The notes under the pieces: generated by a model
Database searches by the model: none
Told to the model about the DNA's origin: nothing
The model's input: the letters and a program-made list of their open reading frames with translations, nothing else
Shown: positions 1-6,845 of the stretch, piece by piece
Layout of the letters: each line of letters opens with the position of its first letter
Position numbering within the stretch: the first letter of the stretch is position 1
Translations under genes and position numbers: made by a program
From: an uncultured Porphyromonas sp.
Lineage (GTDB): Bacteria > Bacteroidota > Bacteroidia > Bacteroidales > Porphyromonadaceae
Direction: 5' to 3'
Assembly (NCBI GenBank): GCA_900546675.1
Contig: URDQ01000061.1
Span: 1-11,806 of the forward strand
Length of the DNA: 11,806 bases

Positions 1-78
1 TGAAGTTTTTTTCCTACATTTGTAAGTGTGTTGCACTTGACACTGGAATGTGCGCAAAATAGGTCGTGGGTTGCATAT

Positions 79-109
79 TTGCACGACTCATAATAAATAG
101 GTATCTTTG
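79..109 (+). promoter_or_regulatory. Promoter of the rubrerythrin gene (Bacteroidota type)
   Basis: A TTG at 79-81 (within TTTG 78-81) is followed after 20 bases by TATCTTTG at 102-109. This fits the Bacteroidota primary sigma factor consensus of TTG, 19-21 bases, then TAnnTTTG. Transcription would start near 114-117, leaving a leader of about 35 bases before the ATG at 150. No peroxide-regulator operator was recognised. The match is seen in the sequence; activity is inferred. Confidence 0.7.
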
Positions 110-149
110 TAGTGGTAATGAAACTATTTAACCTTTAGAATACCTATCT

Positions 150-731
150 ATGAGTAAGAAATCAATCAAAGGTACACGTACCGAGCAGAACCTCCTGAAG
201 TCTTTCGCAGGAGAGTCACAAGCTAGAAATCGCTATACATACTTCGCTAGCGTAGCGAAGGATGAAGGCTATCGTCAGATCGAGGCTATCTTCCAGGAGA
301 CTGCTGATCAGGAGAAGGAGCACGCTAAGCGTTTCTTCAAGTTCCTCGAGGGTGGGGAGCTTGAGATCACCGCAGCTTTCCCCGCTGGTGTCATCGGCAC
401 CACAGCTGAGAACCTCAAGGCTGCCGCTGATGGTGAGCACTGCGAGGCTGAGGAACTCTATCCAGAGTTCGCCAAAGTAGCTGAGGAGGAGGGCTTCAAG
501 GAGATTGCCACCGCCTATAACAACATTATCAAAGCTGAGAAGGAGCACGAGCGTCGCTACCTCAAGCTCCTAGAGCGCGTCGAGTCTGGCAAGTTCTTCG
601 AGCGTGACAAGGAGATCTACTGGCAGTGCCGCAACTGTGGCTTCGTTGTTAAGGCTAAGAAGGCACCCGCTAAGTGCCCCGCTTGCGATCACCCACAGGA
701 GCACTTCGAGCCAATGCGCGACAACTACTAA
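150..731 (+). CDS. rbr: Rubrerythrin
   Basis: Rubrerythrin is a cytoplasmic non-heme iron protein that reduces hydrogen peroxide to water in anaerobes, protecting them during oxygen exposure. The 193-residue length is normal for the family. Residues 1-150 form the ferritin-like four-helix domain with diiron ligands visible as E22 (AGESQARNRY), E55 and H58 (EKEHAKRF), E96 and E99 (GEHCEAEELYPEF), and E130 and H133 (EKEHERRY). The C-terminal rubredoxin-like domain carries CRNCG (C160, C163) and CPACDHP (C176, C179), which bind a single iron for electron transfer. All expected metal ligands are present. The ATG at 150 is the natural start, in line with the family N-terminus and the upstream promoter. 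The gene is alone on the plus strand with its own promoter and terminator. The family assignment is essentially certain. Confidence 0.97.
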   Translation: MSKKSIKGTRTEQNLLKSFAGESQARNRYTYFASVAKDEGYRQIEAIFQETADQEKEHAKRFFKFLEGGELEITAAFPAGVIGTTAENLKAAADGEHCEAEELYPEFAKVAEEEGFKEIATAYNNIIKAEKEHERRYLKLLERVESGKFFERDKEIYWQCRNCGFVVKAKKAPAKCPACDHPQEHFEPMRDNY

Positions 732-762
732 TAAGTATCGCATAGGCTATCCGCCTATACAG

Positions 763-805
763 ATCAAGCCCAGCAAACGTCCATCGTTTGCTGGGCTTGA
801 TTCAT
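763..805 (+). terminator. Intrinsic terminator of rubrerythrin, perhaps shared with the convergent gene
   Basis: A perfect 16-bp stem (764-779 with 785-800, extendable by one A-T pair at 763/801) encloses a 5-base loop. It begins 33 bases after the rubrerythrin stop and is followed on the plus strand by a moderately T-rich run (TTCATTAATTCTTT). On the minus strand, where the glycosyltransferase gene ends at 834, the stem is not followed by a T run. It could therefore block convergent transcription but is a better terminator for rubrerythrin. A weaker 6-bp hairpin (742-747 with 753-758) lies just before it. Confidence 0.85.
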
Positions 806-833
806 TAATTCTTTCCTAGACAGAGCGGTATAC

Positions 834-2099
834 TCAGACGAGTGTACCGAAAAGCTCTGCAAATGCCTTCGCCATCGCTGCCCGCGTGTACTGCTGATAG
901 TGGTCGGTGAAGGTCTCTATCGGTAGCAGCTCACCTCGCTCTAGACGCTCCAAGTGGTGAGCGACACACTGTACCACCTGCGCCACATCGGTCGCTGCAA
1001 GCGCTCCACCATGAGTTCTAAGGATCTGCGCCACAACGCTTTCGTCACTCTCAACCATCAGGATAGGTCGACGCATCGCCATCGCCTCAAAGAGCTTCGT
1101 CGTAACCATACCGTGAGGACCCTCGGGCTGTTCACGACGACCCAAGAGGAGGAGCATATCTGCCTGAGCCAATAGCGTCGGCACCTCTGCATAAGGCACC
1201 ATAGCGTGAAAGTGCTGACAGGCGCATACCTCATCGCTATAACGCTCAAGGAGACTCTCCAGGAGTTGCTGCGAAGCGGTGTCACAGTACCAGTGAACCT
1301 CCACAGCGCCACGACTGACCCATCTACGTAGCGTCTCCTCTTGCAGTGCCTCTAGGAGTAGCGTCGGGTCACGCATCTCAAGCGAGAGCAACCGCCCTGT
1401 GTAAACAATGCGCAGAGGCAACTGTGGAGCCGTCTCGGGAGATGCCACAAAGAGTCTCTCGTCATAACCATTAGGGATACAGACGACTCGCTGCTTGGGG
1501 TGCAATTGCTGCAACAGATCACGATGCCACTCAGAGACTGTCGTGATAGCTGTGGCTGCCCTGAGCGCCTCTATCCGAGCTTTGATAAATCGTCTGCGCA
1601 ACCATCTATAAGCCTCTCTGCGCAGAGGCACCCACCGTGGTAGCGGCGCTGGCAGAAAGCCCTCTGGCGTATACTCCTCGACGATGTCTCGACAATCCAT
1701 CACGGCGGGTAGCCCCGTCTGCCGTACCAAGCGAGCGACAGCCGGTAGCGGGAAGGTGCGATAACTCATCCCCACGATCAGATCGTACTGTGTCAAGTCG
1801 TAATGCTGCCGCAAGTGACGTACGAAGCGCTGGCTCTTCACCTGCCATAGCGCATCAGCGAGTGCGTAGAGCGCCCTTCCCCTCCTAGGCACTAGTGGCA
1901 CACGCTCTAGACGATGGGCGGGCAAGCTACTCTTTTGCTCTACAGAGCCGTGAGAGCCGAGGTGATCTCCTCGTATCTCTTCGCTCACCACATCAACCTG
2001 CCACTCACCCTCGGGGAGCCGCTGTAGGAGTGCCGTGATACGGGGCGCAAACTGCGGGGGCAGCAGGTCTGTCAGTAGCAAGATACGATGAGGAGGCAT
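834..2099 (-). CDS. GT4-like (GT-B fold) glycosyltransferase
   Basis: This is a predicted cytoplasmic, membrane-associated glycosyltransferase that moves a sugar from a nucleotide-sugar donor to a growing glycan; the substrates cannot be read from the sequence. The N-terminal half starts with a Rossmann-like strand (RILLLTDLLPPQFAPR), usual for GT-B enzymes. The C-terminal half has the hallmarks of the GT4 family: IPNGYDERLF (residues 208-217), VYTGRL (232-237) and the acidic donor-binding segment KLFEAMAMRRPIL (335-347). There is no signal peptide or clear membrane segment. I chose the ATG at 2099, giving 421 residues. It places MPPHRILLL at the N-terminus, matching the family, and lies 13 bases after the preceding stop. 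An in-frame TTG at 2123 would add eight residues and overlap the upstream gene. It is the last gene of the four-gene block. Confidence 0.85.
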   Translation of the reverse strand: MPPHRILLLTDLLPPQFAPRITALLQRLPEGEWQVDVVSEEIRGDHLGSHGSVEQKSSLPAHRLERVPLVPRRGRALYALADALWQVKSQRFVRHLRQHYDLTQYDLIVGMSYRTFPLPAVARLVRQTGLPAVMDCRDIVEEYTPEGFLPAPLPRWVPLRREAYRWLRRRFIKARIEALRAATAITTVSEWHRDLLQQLHPKQRVVCIPNGYDERLFVASPETAPQLPLRIVYTGRLLSLEMRDPTLLLEALQEETLRRWVSRGAVEVHWYCDTASQQLLESLLERYSDEVCACQHFHAMVPYAEVPTLLAQADMLLLLGRREQPEGPHGMVTTKLFEAMAMRRPILMVESDESVVAQILRTHGGALAATDVAQVVQCVAHHLERLERGELLPIETFTDHYQQYTRAAMAKAFAELFGTLV

Positions 2100-2112
2100 A
2101 GGAGTGCAAGGA

Positions 2113-3504
2113 TTATAACCCAACGATGTCTGGCTTGGGCGAGAGCTTGATGATCTGGCGTAGCAACGCTCGGTACAGACGTGTGTGGTAAATGTGCGGA
2201 TCGTCTAGCAGCAGATTCTCATTGTGAAAGAGTAGCGTCACCTCTCCATGATACTTGTACACCTGATCGACCATCGCCACCGCCACACGCTCAGCCTCTG
2301 CATAGTCTAGGTGCATATACTTCTCATCGTGTAGCGTGTAGTCCATCACCGTGAGCGGATGCAGGATCAGGTCTGTGACCTCTAGACTTTGCGGATTGAT
2401 AAAGCGCACCGGTCGTGAGGTGCCTAGCCTAAAGCCCGCCACATCAGCATACCCCATCGAGTAGTCGTGGTAGATGCCCGCCCCGAGGAGCGCATTGTAG
2501 TCCTCTGGCTCACGCACCGCTAGGTAGTGATGGCGAGAGTAGATGACCGCCTCGCCGAGCTCTTTCTCCAGCTCTTCCTTAGCAGCCTCCACCGCCTCGG
2601 GGTGTTCGGAGCAATAAAGGTTTAGATGCAGACCAAACTCCACCTTGCGCCTCCGCGCCAATCGCATAATCGCCGCTATCTTGCGATTGCGTAGCGTATA
2701 GTTAGGCTTGTCTAGTGGATGCGGGCTGGGAGTCTTGATAAAGAAGATCGTTCGCACAGGAGCGGCGCACTTACGCTGGGTCTCCACATTCCAATCGAGG
2801 AAGCGACCGTAGCTAAAGAAGAGATCCTCACTAGCCCGTGAGAAAGTATTGCGATAAGCAGCCCGCAGAGAGAGCCCCTCCTTGAGGAGCAAGCGCAGGA
2901 AGCCCCGCACACCCGAGCTGTAGTACGGTTGATCCAGATCATGCGTCAGAGAGACTGAGCTAAAGCCTGGCACTATCGGCTCTACCGCCAGACCTATCTC
3001 GCCCATCAGCCGTCGTAGCTCCGCAGCATACTCGTCTACCAGCGGACGCTCTAGGAAGCCCCCACGATAGGCCAGCGACTCACGCCCAGGGAAGCGACCA
3101 TGCTCATCACGTCGCTGACGATAGTACATCTCCTCGTAACGCGACAGCAGAAAGAAGCTACTAGCCACCAGATCGGCATAGATTACCAGCCGACGACCAT
3201 AAGGCGTCTCTAGATACTCCTCACGAGGCGCTCCAAAGAGCAGAGGCATCCCATGCCACTCCGCCAGCGGCAGCGCTGGCATCGACTCAGCACGGCCATA
3301 CTGATCATAATCAAAAAAGCCCGATGGCACGATCACCACACGATGATACGGCTCCGCCTCCTCAGGACGGCAGTAAGCGACGTACTCAGGTGAGCGCTGC
3401 ATCTGAGCGTGTCGCAAGATGCGGATCCGCCCCGAGATGTCGAGTGGAGTCGCATCTCCGAGTAGGAAAGATAAGATATATTCTGTCGCCTCGTCGTGTC
3501 GCAT
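2113..3504 (-). CDS. DUF7033 / polysaccharide-deacetylase-like protein
   Basis: The protein resembles Bacteroidota proteins that join an N-terminal DUF7033-type domain to a NodB-like (carbohydrate esterase 4) barrel. The N-terminal part, about residues 1-175, lacks catalytic motifs I know. The barrel begins near SVSLTHDLD; THDLD (187-191) corresponds to the first metal-binding motif of CE4 enzymes. Later motifs are GLHLN (291-295), a YHDYSMGYADVAGFRLGT segment (345-362) typical of this subfamily, HPLTVMD (382-388) and LFHNENL (425-431). Deacetylation of a surface polysaccharide or its precursor is the likely role, but the motifs differ from classical peptidoglycan deacetylases and the substrate is unknown. 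No signal peptide is seen, suggesting cytoplasmic action. I chose the ATG at 3504 (463 residues); a TTG at 3528 is possible. The upstream gene stops 30 bases earlier and the glycosyltransferase follows closely, implying one transcript. Confidence 0.82.
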   Translation of the reverse strand: MRHDEATEYILSFLLGDATPLDISGRIRILRHAQMQRSPEYVAYCRPEEAEPYHRVVIVPSGFFDYDQYGRAESMPALPLAEWHGMPLLFGAPREEYLETPYGRRLVIYADLVASSFFLLSRYEEMYYRQRRDEHGRFPGRESLAYRGGFLERPLVDEYAAELRRLMGEIGLAVEPIVPGFSSVSLTHDLDQPYYSSGVRGFLRLLLKEGLSLRAAYRNTFSRASEDLFFSYGRFLDWNVETQRKCAAPVRTIFFIKTPSPHPLDKPNYTLRNRKIAAIMRLARRRKVEFGLHLNLYCSEHPEAVEAAKEELEKELGEAVIYSRHHYLAVREPEDYNALLGAGIYHDYSMGYADVAGFRLGTSRPVRFINPQSLEVTDLILHPLTVMDYTLHDEKYMHLDYAEAERVAVAMVDQVYKYHGEVTLLFHNENLLLDDPHIYHTRLYRALLRQIIKLSPKPDIVGL

Positions 3505-3534
3505 ATAGATCGATAGCTTACAAGTCAAACGAAC

Positions 3535-4581
3535 TTAGTAAAGATGCTGTAGATAGTACCGACGTAGTTGCAGACGCATAGCGAGCGTCTGTCGCCCAGC
3601 CTGCAAGCGCAGGTAAGGGTGTGGTACAGCGCCAAAGCTACGAAAGAAGAAAGCGATGCCACGCTGCATCGATCCCTCGAAGTCAAAGGTATGACAGTCC
3701 GCCTCTCGACTCCATATGATGAGTCTATCTAGTAGTAGTGCCATAGCGTCCTCGCCTTCAGGTGTCCTTGCTTGCCCCCCCGCAATGTAGTATGCGGTGC
3801 CAGCATGATGCGCCACAAAGGCTCCTGCCACCGGCTCATCTGTCTGTGGTGAGAGGAGAAGTAAGAGAGCACCTTGCCCACGCTCTACAGCAGCCGTCAC
3901 GAGTCGTCTCAGCGAGGAGGCACAGAGACGATCTCCTCCGCTACGTTGCAGGCTCTTACGGCAGAGCTCCACCAGCATCTCGGCGCAGGTTGCCACATTC
4001 GTTGCCTCCTTCGTTTCCTCCTTTGTCGCCTCAGCCCAAAGCTCTCGCAGACCCAAGGCGGTAGCACGGCGTACCTTCCGTCGAATCAAGCTATTGTACA
4101 GCTCCTGAGGTGGTCTTTGCGTCAAGTCTAGGCGATGAGTATAAGCGACCGAGCTACGCCACACTCCTGCAGGCGTTTCGCTCGGGAGCCAGTCCCAGTA
4201 GTCTAGTGGTAAGTGTGCCTCTATATAGCGTAGCGATGAGGGTAGCGCCTCACCCAACGCTTCCATAGCTGCTAGATGAGCGATGTATCGATCCCGATCG
4301 AAGAGTTCCTTCCCTATTGCCCCCAAGTGGTCGCTCAGAGGACCAGTAAATTGACAGTAGGGTGGCACAATCAGATGACGTCGTGTCGGCATAAAGAGAG
4401 GCCACACAAGCGTTGGAGCGTCCTCCTTACCCCCCATCGTAGCAAGTACAGACATCTCCTCACACCCCGATGCTGCTAGCAGCCACCAAGGCTGCACGTA
4501 GAGCGGTAGCGAAGGGGTCTCAGCACACCATCGAGAGTACTGCTCGCTAGAGAGCGAAAGCCGATCTACGGAGAGACTCAC
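3535..4581 (-). CDS. FemAB/GNAT-like acyltransferase
   Basis: This 348-residue protein has the features of the GNAT-fold FemAB-like transferases (BioF2/Acetyltransf_6 type) common beside Bacteroidota glycan genes. An early aromatic motif LYVQPWWLLAAS (27-38) and VWPLFMPTRR (59-68) match the family N-terminal half. The C-terminal half has YNSLIRRKVRRA (162-173), VAGAFVAHHAGTAYYIAGG (251-269) and the signature FDFEGSMQRGIAFFFRSFGA (299-318). Such proteins transfer an acyl or aminoacyl group to a sugar or cell-wall precursor; donor and acceptor here are unknown. The start is a GTG at 4581 whose last two bases are part of the upstream TGA stop (overlap 4578-4581), a sign of translational coupling. 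The next in-frame Met is residue 43, too far inside the domain. An odd low-complexity stretch, residues 183-198, is rich in Lys, Glu, Ala and Thr and arises from short near-repeats in the DNA. Confidence 0.82.
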   Translation of the reverse strand: MSLSVDRLSLSSEQYSRWCAETPSLPLYVQPWWLLAASGCEEMSVLATMGGKEDAPTLVWPLFMPTRRHLIVPPYCQFTGPLSDHLGAIGKELFDRDRYIAHLAAMEALGEALPSSLRYIEAHLPLDYWDWLPSETPAGVWRSSVAYTHRLDLTQRPPQELYNSLIRRKVRRATALGLRELWAEATKEETKEATNVATCAEMLVELCRKSLQRSGGDRLCASSLRRLVTAAVERGQGALLLLLSPQTDEPVAGAFVAHHAGTAYYIAGGQARTPEGEDAMALLLDRLIIWSREADCHTFDFEGSMQRGIAFFFRSFGAVPHPYLRLQAGRQTLAMRLQLRRYYLQHLY

Positions 4582-5057
4582 GACTCGCTAAATCGTTGCG
4601 GAATCAAGAGATTAGTCGGCATAGCATGCAGCTCGTAAGCCTCCTCAGAGAGCTCACGCACAGCCTCCCACAGCAAAGTACTCACCTCTTCAATAGACCA
4701 CCCAGCGATACCGCACCCCACCTCCGTAAGGTAGAAAGTGAGCTTCGGATGATCTAAGGCAAAGAGTAGCAACCGATGGAAGCTCGCTCGCAGAGCCTCT
4801 GGCGCCACCCGACGCATATCCTTGTCCAACGTCGGCAAGGCATAAGCCTGCCCCGTCAAGCCCTCGAAGACGCCCATCTCTGCGTTAAAGACTCGGCGTG
4901 CAGTACGTGCAGCACCCCCCATATGATGTCCCAGCAGATTACTGCCGAAAACAAATACCTCGTTATCGCGGAGTACAGATATGCGCTCTGGTGTATACTC
5001 TTCGTCAGAGCGATCGGAGACTTGCTGCCAACCATTAGGAAGTTGTAGAGCTGTCAT
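4578..5057 (-). CDS. A1S_2505-family, macro-domain-like protein of unknown function
   Basis: The 159-residue protein carries the conserved blocks of a small family found in phages and many bacteria (annotated A1S_2505 or similar): FVFGSNLLGHHMGGAAR (35-51), a YALPT segment (72-76) and LTEVGCGIAGWSIEEV (110-125). The FGSN...GGAA and GCGIAG patterns resemble the ligand-binding loops of macro domains, which bind ADP-ribose or related nucleotides. That relation and any activity are inference. No secretion signal is present. Roughly 30 residues precede the core, as is usual for Bacteroidota members (YTPERISVL...EVFVFGSN). The ATG at 5057 is convincing. The gene lies 126 bases downstream of recA, has no recognisable promoter of its own, and overlaps the next gene by four bases. 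It may therefore depend on recA read-through or on a promoter I cannot see. Confidence 0.75.
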   Translation of the reverse strand: MTALQLPNGWQQVSDRSDEEYTPERISVLRDNEVFVFGSNLLGHHMGGAARTARRVFNAEMGVFEGLTGQAYALPTLDKDMRRVAPEALRASFHRLLLFALDHPKLTFYLTEVGCGIAGWSIEEVSTLLWEAVRELSEEAYELHAMPTNLLIPQRFSES

Positions 5058-5133
5058 AATAACTAAGCTTTTTGAATTTACGACAGGGTCACAAGAGACC
5101 CAGCGTTATCTAGTAGCGTGGACCAGAGAGCTA

Positions 5134-5169
5134 CGTAGGGTGCGACAAGCATCGCTCACACACCCTACG
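5134..5169 (-). terminator. Inverted repeat after recA, possible weak terminator
   Basis: CGTAGGGTG (5134-5142) pairs perfectly with CACCCTACG (5161-5169), giving a 9-bp GC-rich stem with an 18-base loop. The stem can gain two inner pairs and a small inner helix. It sits 14 bases past the recA stop. Read on the minus strand, no T run follows, so it may only partly stop recA transcripts or may protect the 3' end. A smaller GGGTC/GACCC repeat (5086-5090 with 5097-5101) lies further downstream. Confidence 0.45.
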
Positions 5170-5183
5170 CCCCTCTATCTATA

Positions 5184-6320
5184 TTATATATCGAAGTCTT
5201 CGTCGACCAGCTGATCTGTCGTGTCTAGCTCTTCTCCCTCCTCACCCTCAGAGTCATCTGGAGAGAGGTGTAACTTGCCCTCATGAGCTAGCTGATCCAT
5301 CACCTGCTGAGCCACTTCGTCTGCCAGCTCGGGATTGTCATCGAGTAGCTCTTTGACCGCATCACGACCTTGGCCGATGTTATTGCCCTGATAAGAGTAC
5401 CACGATCCACTCTTCTTGAGGATGCCCATATCGGTAGCCGCATCGATGATCTCGCCCACACGATTGATACCCTGACCGAAGAGGATGTCAAACTCAGCAC
5501 GACGGAAGGGAGGCGCCACCTTGTTCTTGACGACACGCACACTCGTCACCTTACCGACCACATCGTCGCCCTTCTTGATCTGCTTGTAAGCACGTATCTC
5601 TAGACGCACTGAGGAGTAAAACTTGAGTGCATTACCACCCGTCGTCACCTCGCTAGGACCCGTAGGACTGTAGCCACTACTGATCTTCATACGTAGCTGA
5701 TTGATGAAGATACAGCAAGTCTTAGAGCGACTCACGGCAGCTGTGATCTTGCGCATAGCACGAGACATAAGACGAGCATGCAGACCCACCTGCGTATCCC
5801 CCATCTCACCCTCTATCTCCGCCTTAGGCGTCAGAGCAGCGACCGAGTCCACCACGAGAATATCGACCGCTGACGAGCGAATCAGCTGCTCAGCAATGTC
5901 GAGCGCCTGCTCACCATCATCAGGCTGAGAGATCCACAGACGACTAATGTCTACCCCCAGAGCCTGCGCATAAGTCGGATCAAAAGCATGCTCCGCATCG
6001 ATGATCGCAGCAATACCGCCCAGCTTCTGCGCCTCGGCAATAGCGTGGATAGCCAGCGTCGTCTTACCCGAAGACTCTTGACCAAAAATCTCAATGATAC
6101 GCCCACGAGGGTAGCCCCCGACACCGAGGGCTATGTCGAGCGTCAAGCTCCCCGAGGGGATCACACTCACATCCTCCACGGCATCATCAGCCATATTCAT
6201 AATAGCGCCCTTGCCAAACTGCTTCTGTATGCGTCCCATCGTGGTCTCCAGTGCCTTCATCTTTGCCGCAGCATCGGTGATAGGAGGAGTGACGACGGCC
6301 TTCTCGTTTTTCTTTGCCAT
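5184..6320 (-). CDS. recA: RecA recombinase
   Basis: RecA forms ATP-dependent filaments on single-stranded DNA, drives strand exchange in recombination repair and, where a LexA system exists, triggers its cleavage. The 378-residue protein has the full architecture. The N-terminal helix region includes IQKQFGKGAIM (31-41). Walker A is GQESSGKTT (80-88), the catalytic glutamate is in IDAEHAFDP (E110), Walker B is ILVVD (154-158), and the switch glutamine is in INQLRMK (Q208). The C-terminal domain ends in a strongly acidic tail, which normally dampens filament formation. Two DNA-binding loops differ from the usual bacterial pattern: L1 reads EMGDTQVG (172-179) rather than a DSHMG-like form. L2 reads ISSGYSPTGPSEVTTGG (213-229), where a GVMFGNPETTTGG-like sequence is expected, about three residues longer and with Tyr at the conserved Phe position. 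The ATG at 6320 gives a standard MAKKNEKA start. Its promoter is at about 6392. Confidence 0.98.
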   Translation of the reverse strand: MAKKNEKAVVTPPITDAAAKMKALETTMGRIQKQFGKGAIMNMADDAVEDVSVIPSGSLTLDIALGVGGYPRGRIIEIFGQESSGKTTLAIHAIAEAQKLGGIAAIIDAEHAFDPTYAQALGVDISRLWISQPDDGEQALDIAEQLIRSSAVDILVVDSVAALTPKAEIEGEMGDTQVGLHARLMSRAMRKITAAVSRSKTCCIFINQLRMKISSGYSPTGPSEVTTGGNALKFYSSVRLEIRAYKQIKKGDDVVGKVTSVRVVKNKVAPPFRRAEFDILFGQGINRVGEIIDAATDMGILKKSGSWYSYQGNNIGQGRDAVKELLDDNPELADEVAQQVMDQLAHEGKLHLSPDDSEGEEGEELDTTDQLVDEDFDI

Positions 6321-6391
6321 ATATACCTAGTCGTTAGTTGAATATTGGAGGTCTGCGAGCTCTCGCTCTCAAGTATAGACAACCTCCCATA

Positions 6392-6399
6392 CAAAGGTA
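6392..6399 (-). promoter_or_regulatory. Promoter -7 element of recA
   Basis: Read on the minus strand, TACCTTTG at 6399-6392 fits TAnnTTTG. The -33 position is poor (a TTTA near 6421-6424 instead of TTG). Transcription would start near 6385, giving a leader of about 65 bases. I found no obvious palindromic SOS operator next to it. Confidence 0.55.
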
Positions 6400-6425
6400 A
6401 TGAAAAAAGGAACAGCTCAGTAAAT

Positions 6426-6448
6426 CTCTGCAAAAGCCCCCCGCAGAG
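6426..6448. repeat. Small inverted repeat upstream of recA
   Basis: CTCTGC (6426-6431) pairs with GCAGAG (6443-6448) around an 11-base loop rich in A and C. A second short inverted repeat, GTGTC (6474-6478) with GACAC (6488-6492), follows. Both lie upstream of the recA promoter. No function can be assigned. Confidence 0.4.
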
Positions 6449-6535
6449 GCTGACGGCTAAATTTTATTTTGAGGTGTCTAGGACTGGGACACTTTACGAA
6501 TAGCGTATTTTAGCCAAACGAGATGAAGAGACGAT

Positions 6536-6569
6536 AGCCACGTGGAGATTTACGAATTACCACGTGGCT
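6536..6569. repeat. Perfect 10-bp inverted repeat (AGCCACGTGG / CCACGTGGCT)
   Basis: The arms at 6536-6545 and 6560-6569 are perfectly complementary and enclose a 14-base AT-rich loop. On the plus strand the stem is followed by TTTCTTATTCTT, so it has the form of an intrinsic terminator for plus-strand transcripts, yet no plus-strand gene precedes it. It is the first member of the CACGTRG repeat cluster that continues to 6716. Confidence 0.7.
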
Positions 6570-6582
6570 GTTTCTTATTCTT

Positions 6583-6652
6583 CACGTAGGGGAGAAACGA
6601 TTCCTCCGAAGTTTCATTTGATTCCTCCGAAGTTTTGTTTCTCGCCTACGTG
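6583..6652. repeat. 16-bp inverted repeat enclosing a tandem CCTCCGAA repeat
   Basis: The left arm (6583-6598, CACGTAGG then GAGAAAC) pairs with the right arm (6637-6652, GTTTCTC then CCTACGTG) at 15 of 16 positions. The 38-base interior holds two copies of GATTCCTCCGAAGTTT (6599-6614 and 6620-6635), spaced 21 bases apart. The arrangement is too regular to be chance. It resembles an interspersed repeat or small mobile-element remnant, but there is no coding sequence and no certain target duplication. Confidence 0.75.
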
Positions 6653-6663
6653 GAGAATTTTTC

Positions 6664-6716
6664 TTTCTCACGTAGCGATTTGAGATTTCTCACGTAGGGA
6701 TCAGATTTTTCGGAGG
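6664..6716. repeat. Direct repeats of TTTCTCACGTAG and an inverted CCTCCGAA copy
   Basis: TTTCTCACGTAG occurs at 6664-6675 and 6686-6697, a period of 22 bases, and both copies are followed by a GGAT/CGAT-like tail. TTCGGAGG at 6709-6716 is the reverse complement of the CCTCCGAA core at 6599-6635. CTACGTG at 6646-6652 can also pair with CACGTAG at 6669-6675, so several alternative hairpins are possible across the cluster. Confidence 0.65.
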
Positions 6717-6763
6717 CTAAAGCGTATCGCACCTTGGGATGTACCGCTCCCGCCCAGCCATAA

Positions 6764-6809
6764 TAAAACAAGATAAGCGTAGGAGCCGTGTGGCACACTA
6801 CGCTTATCT
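6764..6809 (-). terminator. Intrinsic terminator of tRNA-Gly
   Basis: A perfect 12-bp stem (AGATAAGCGTAG at 6771-6782 with CTACGCTTATCT at 6798-6809) encloses a 15-base loop that can form a further 3-bp helix. It lies about 35 bases beyond the tRNA 3' end, and on the minus strand the stem runs directly into TTGTTTTATT. This is a good intrinsic terminator. Confidence 0.85.
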
Positions 6810-6845
6810 GTTCTTACTCTAAACCAATATCTTTGTGTCTCGGAG

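Noticed and set aside
25..44. AGTGT/ACACT inverted repeat at the left edge as a terminator of an upstream gene
   Set aside because: Only 5 bp with a 10-base loop and no T run after it; upstream sequence is not in the window.
216..548. Open frame of 110 codons on the minus strand opposite rubrerythrin
   Set aside because: It is Leu/Ser-rich with no recognisable motif and lies fully inside a convincing gene, so it is a by-product of codon bias.
2100..2123. In-frame TTG starts eight codons upstream of both the GT4 gene (2123) and the DUF7033 gene (3528)
   Set aside because: ATG codons at 2099 and 3504 give better N-termini and avoid gene overlap; the added residues look unlike the families.
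6321..6420. LexA/SOS operator upstream of recA
   Set aside because: No convincing palindrome of a known LexA type was found near the promoter.
6583..6716. CRISPR-like appearance of the 21-22-base periodic repeats
   Set aside because: Only two copies of each unit, spacers of about 5-10 bases and no cas genes; not a CRISPR array.
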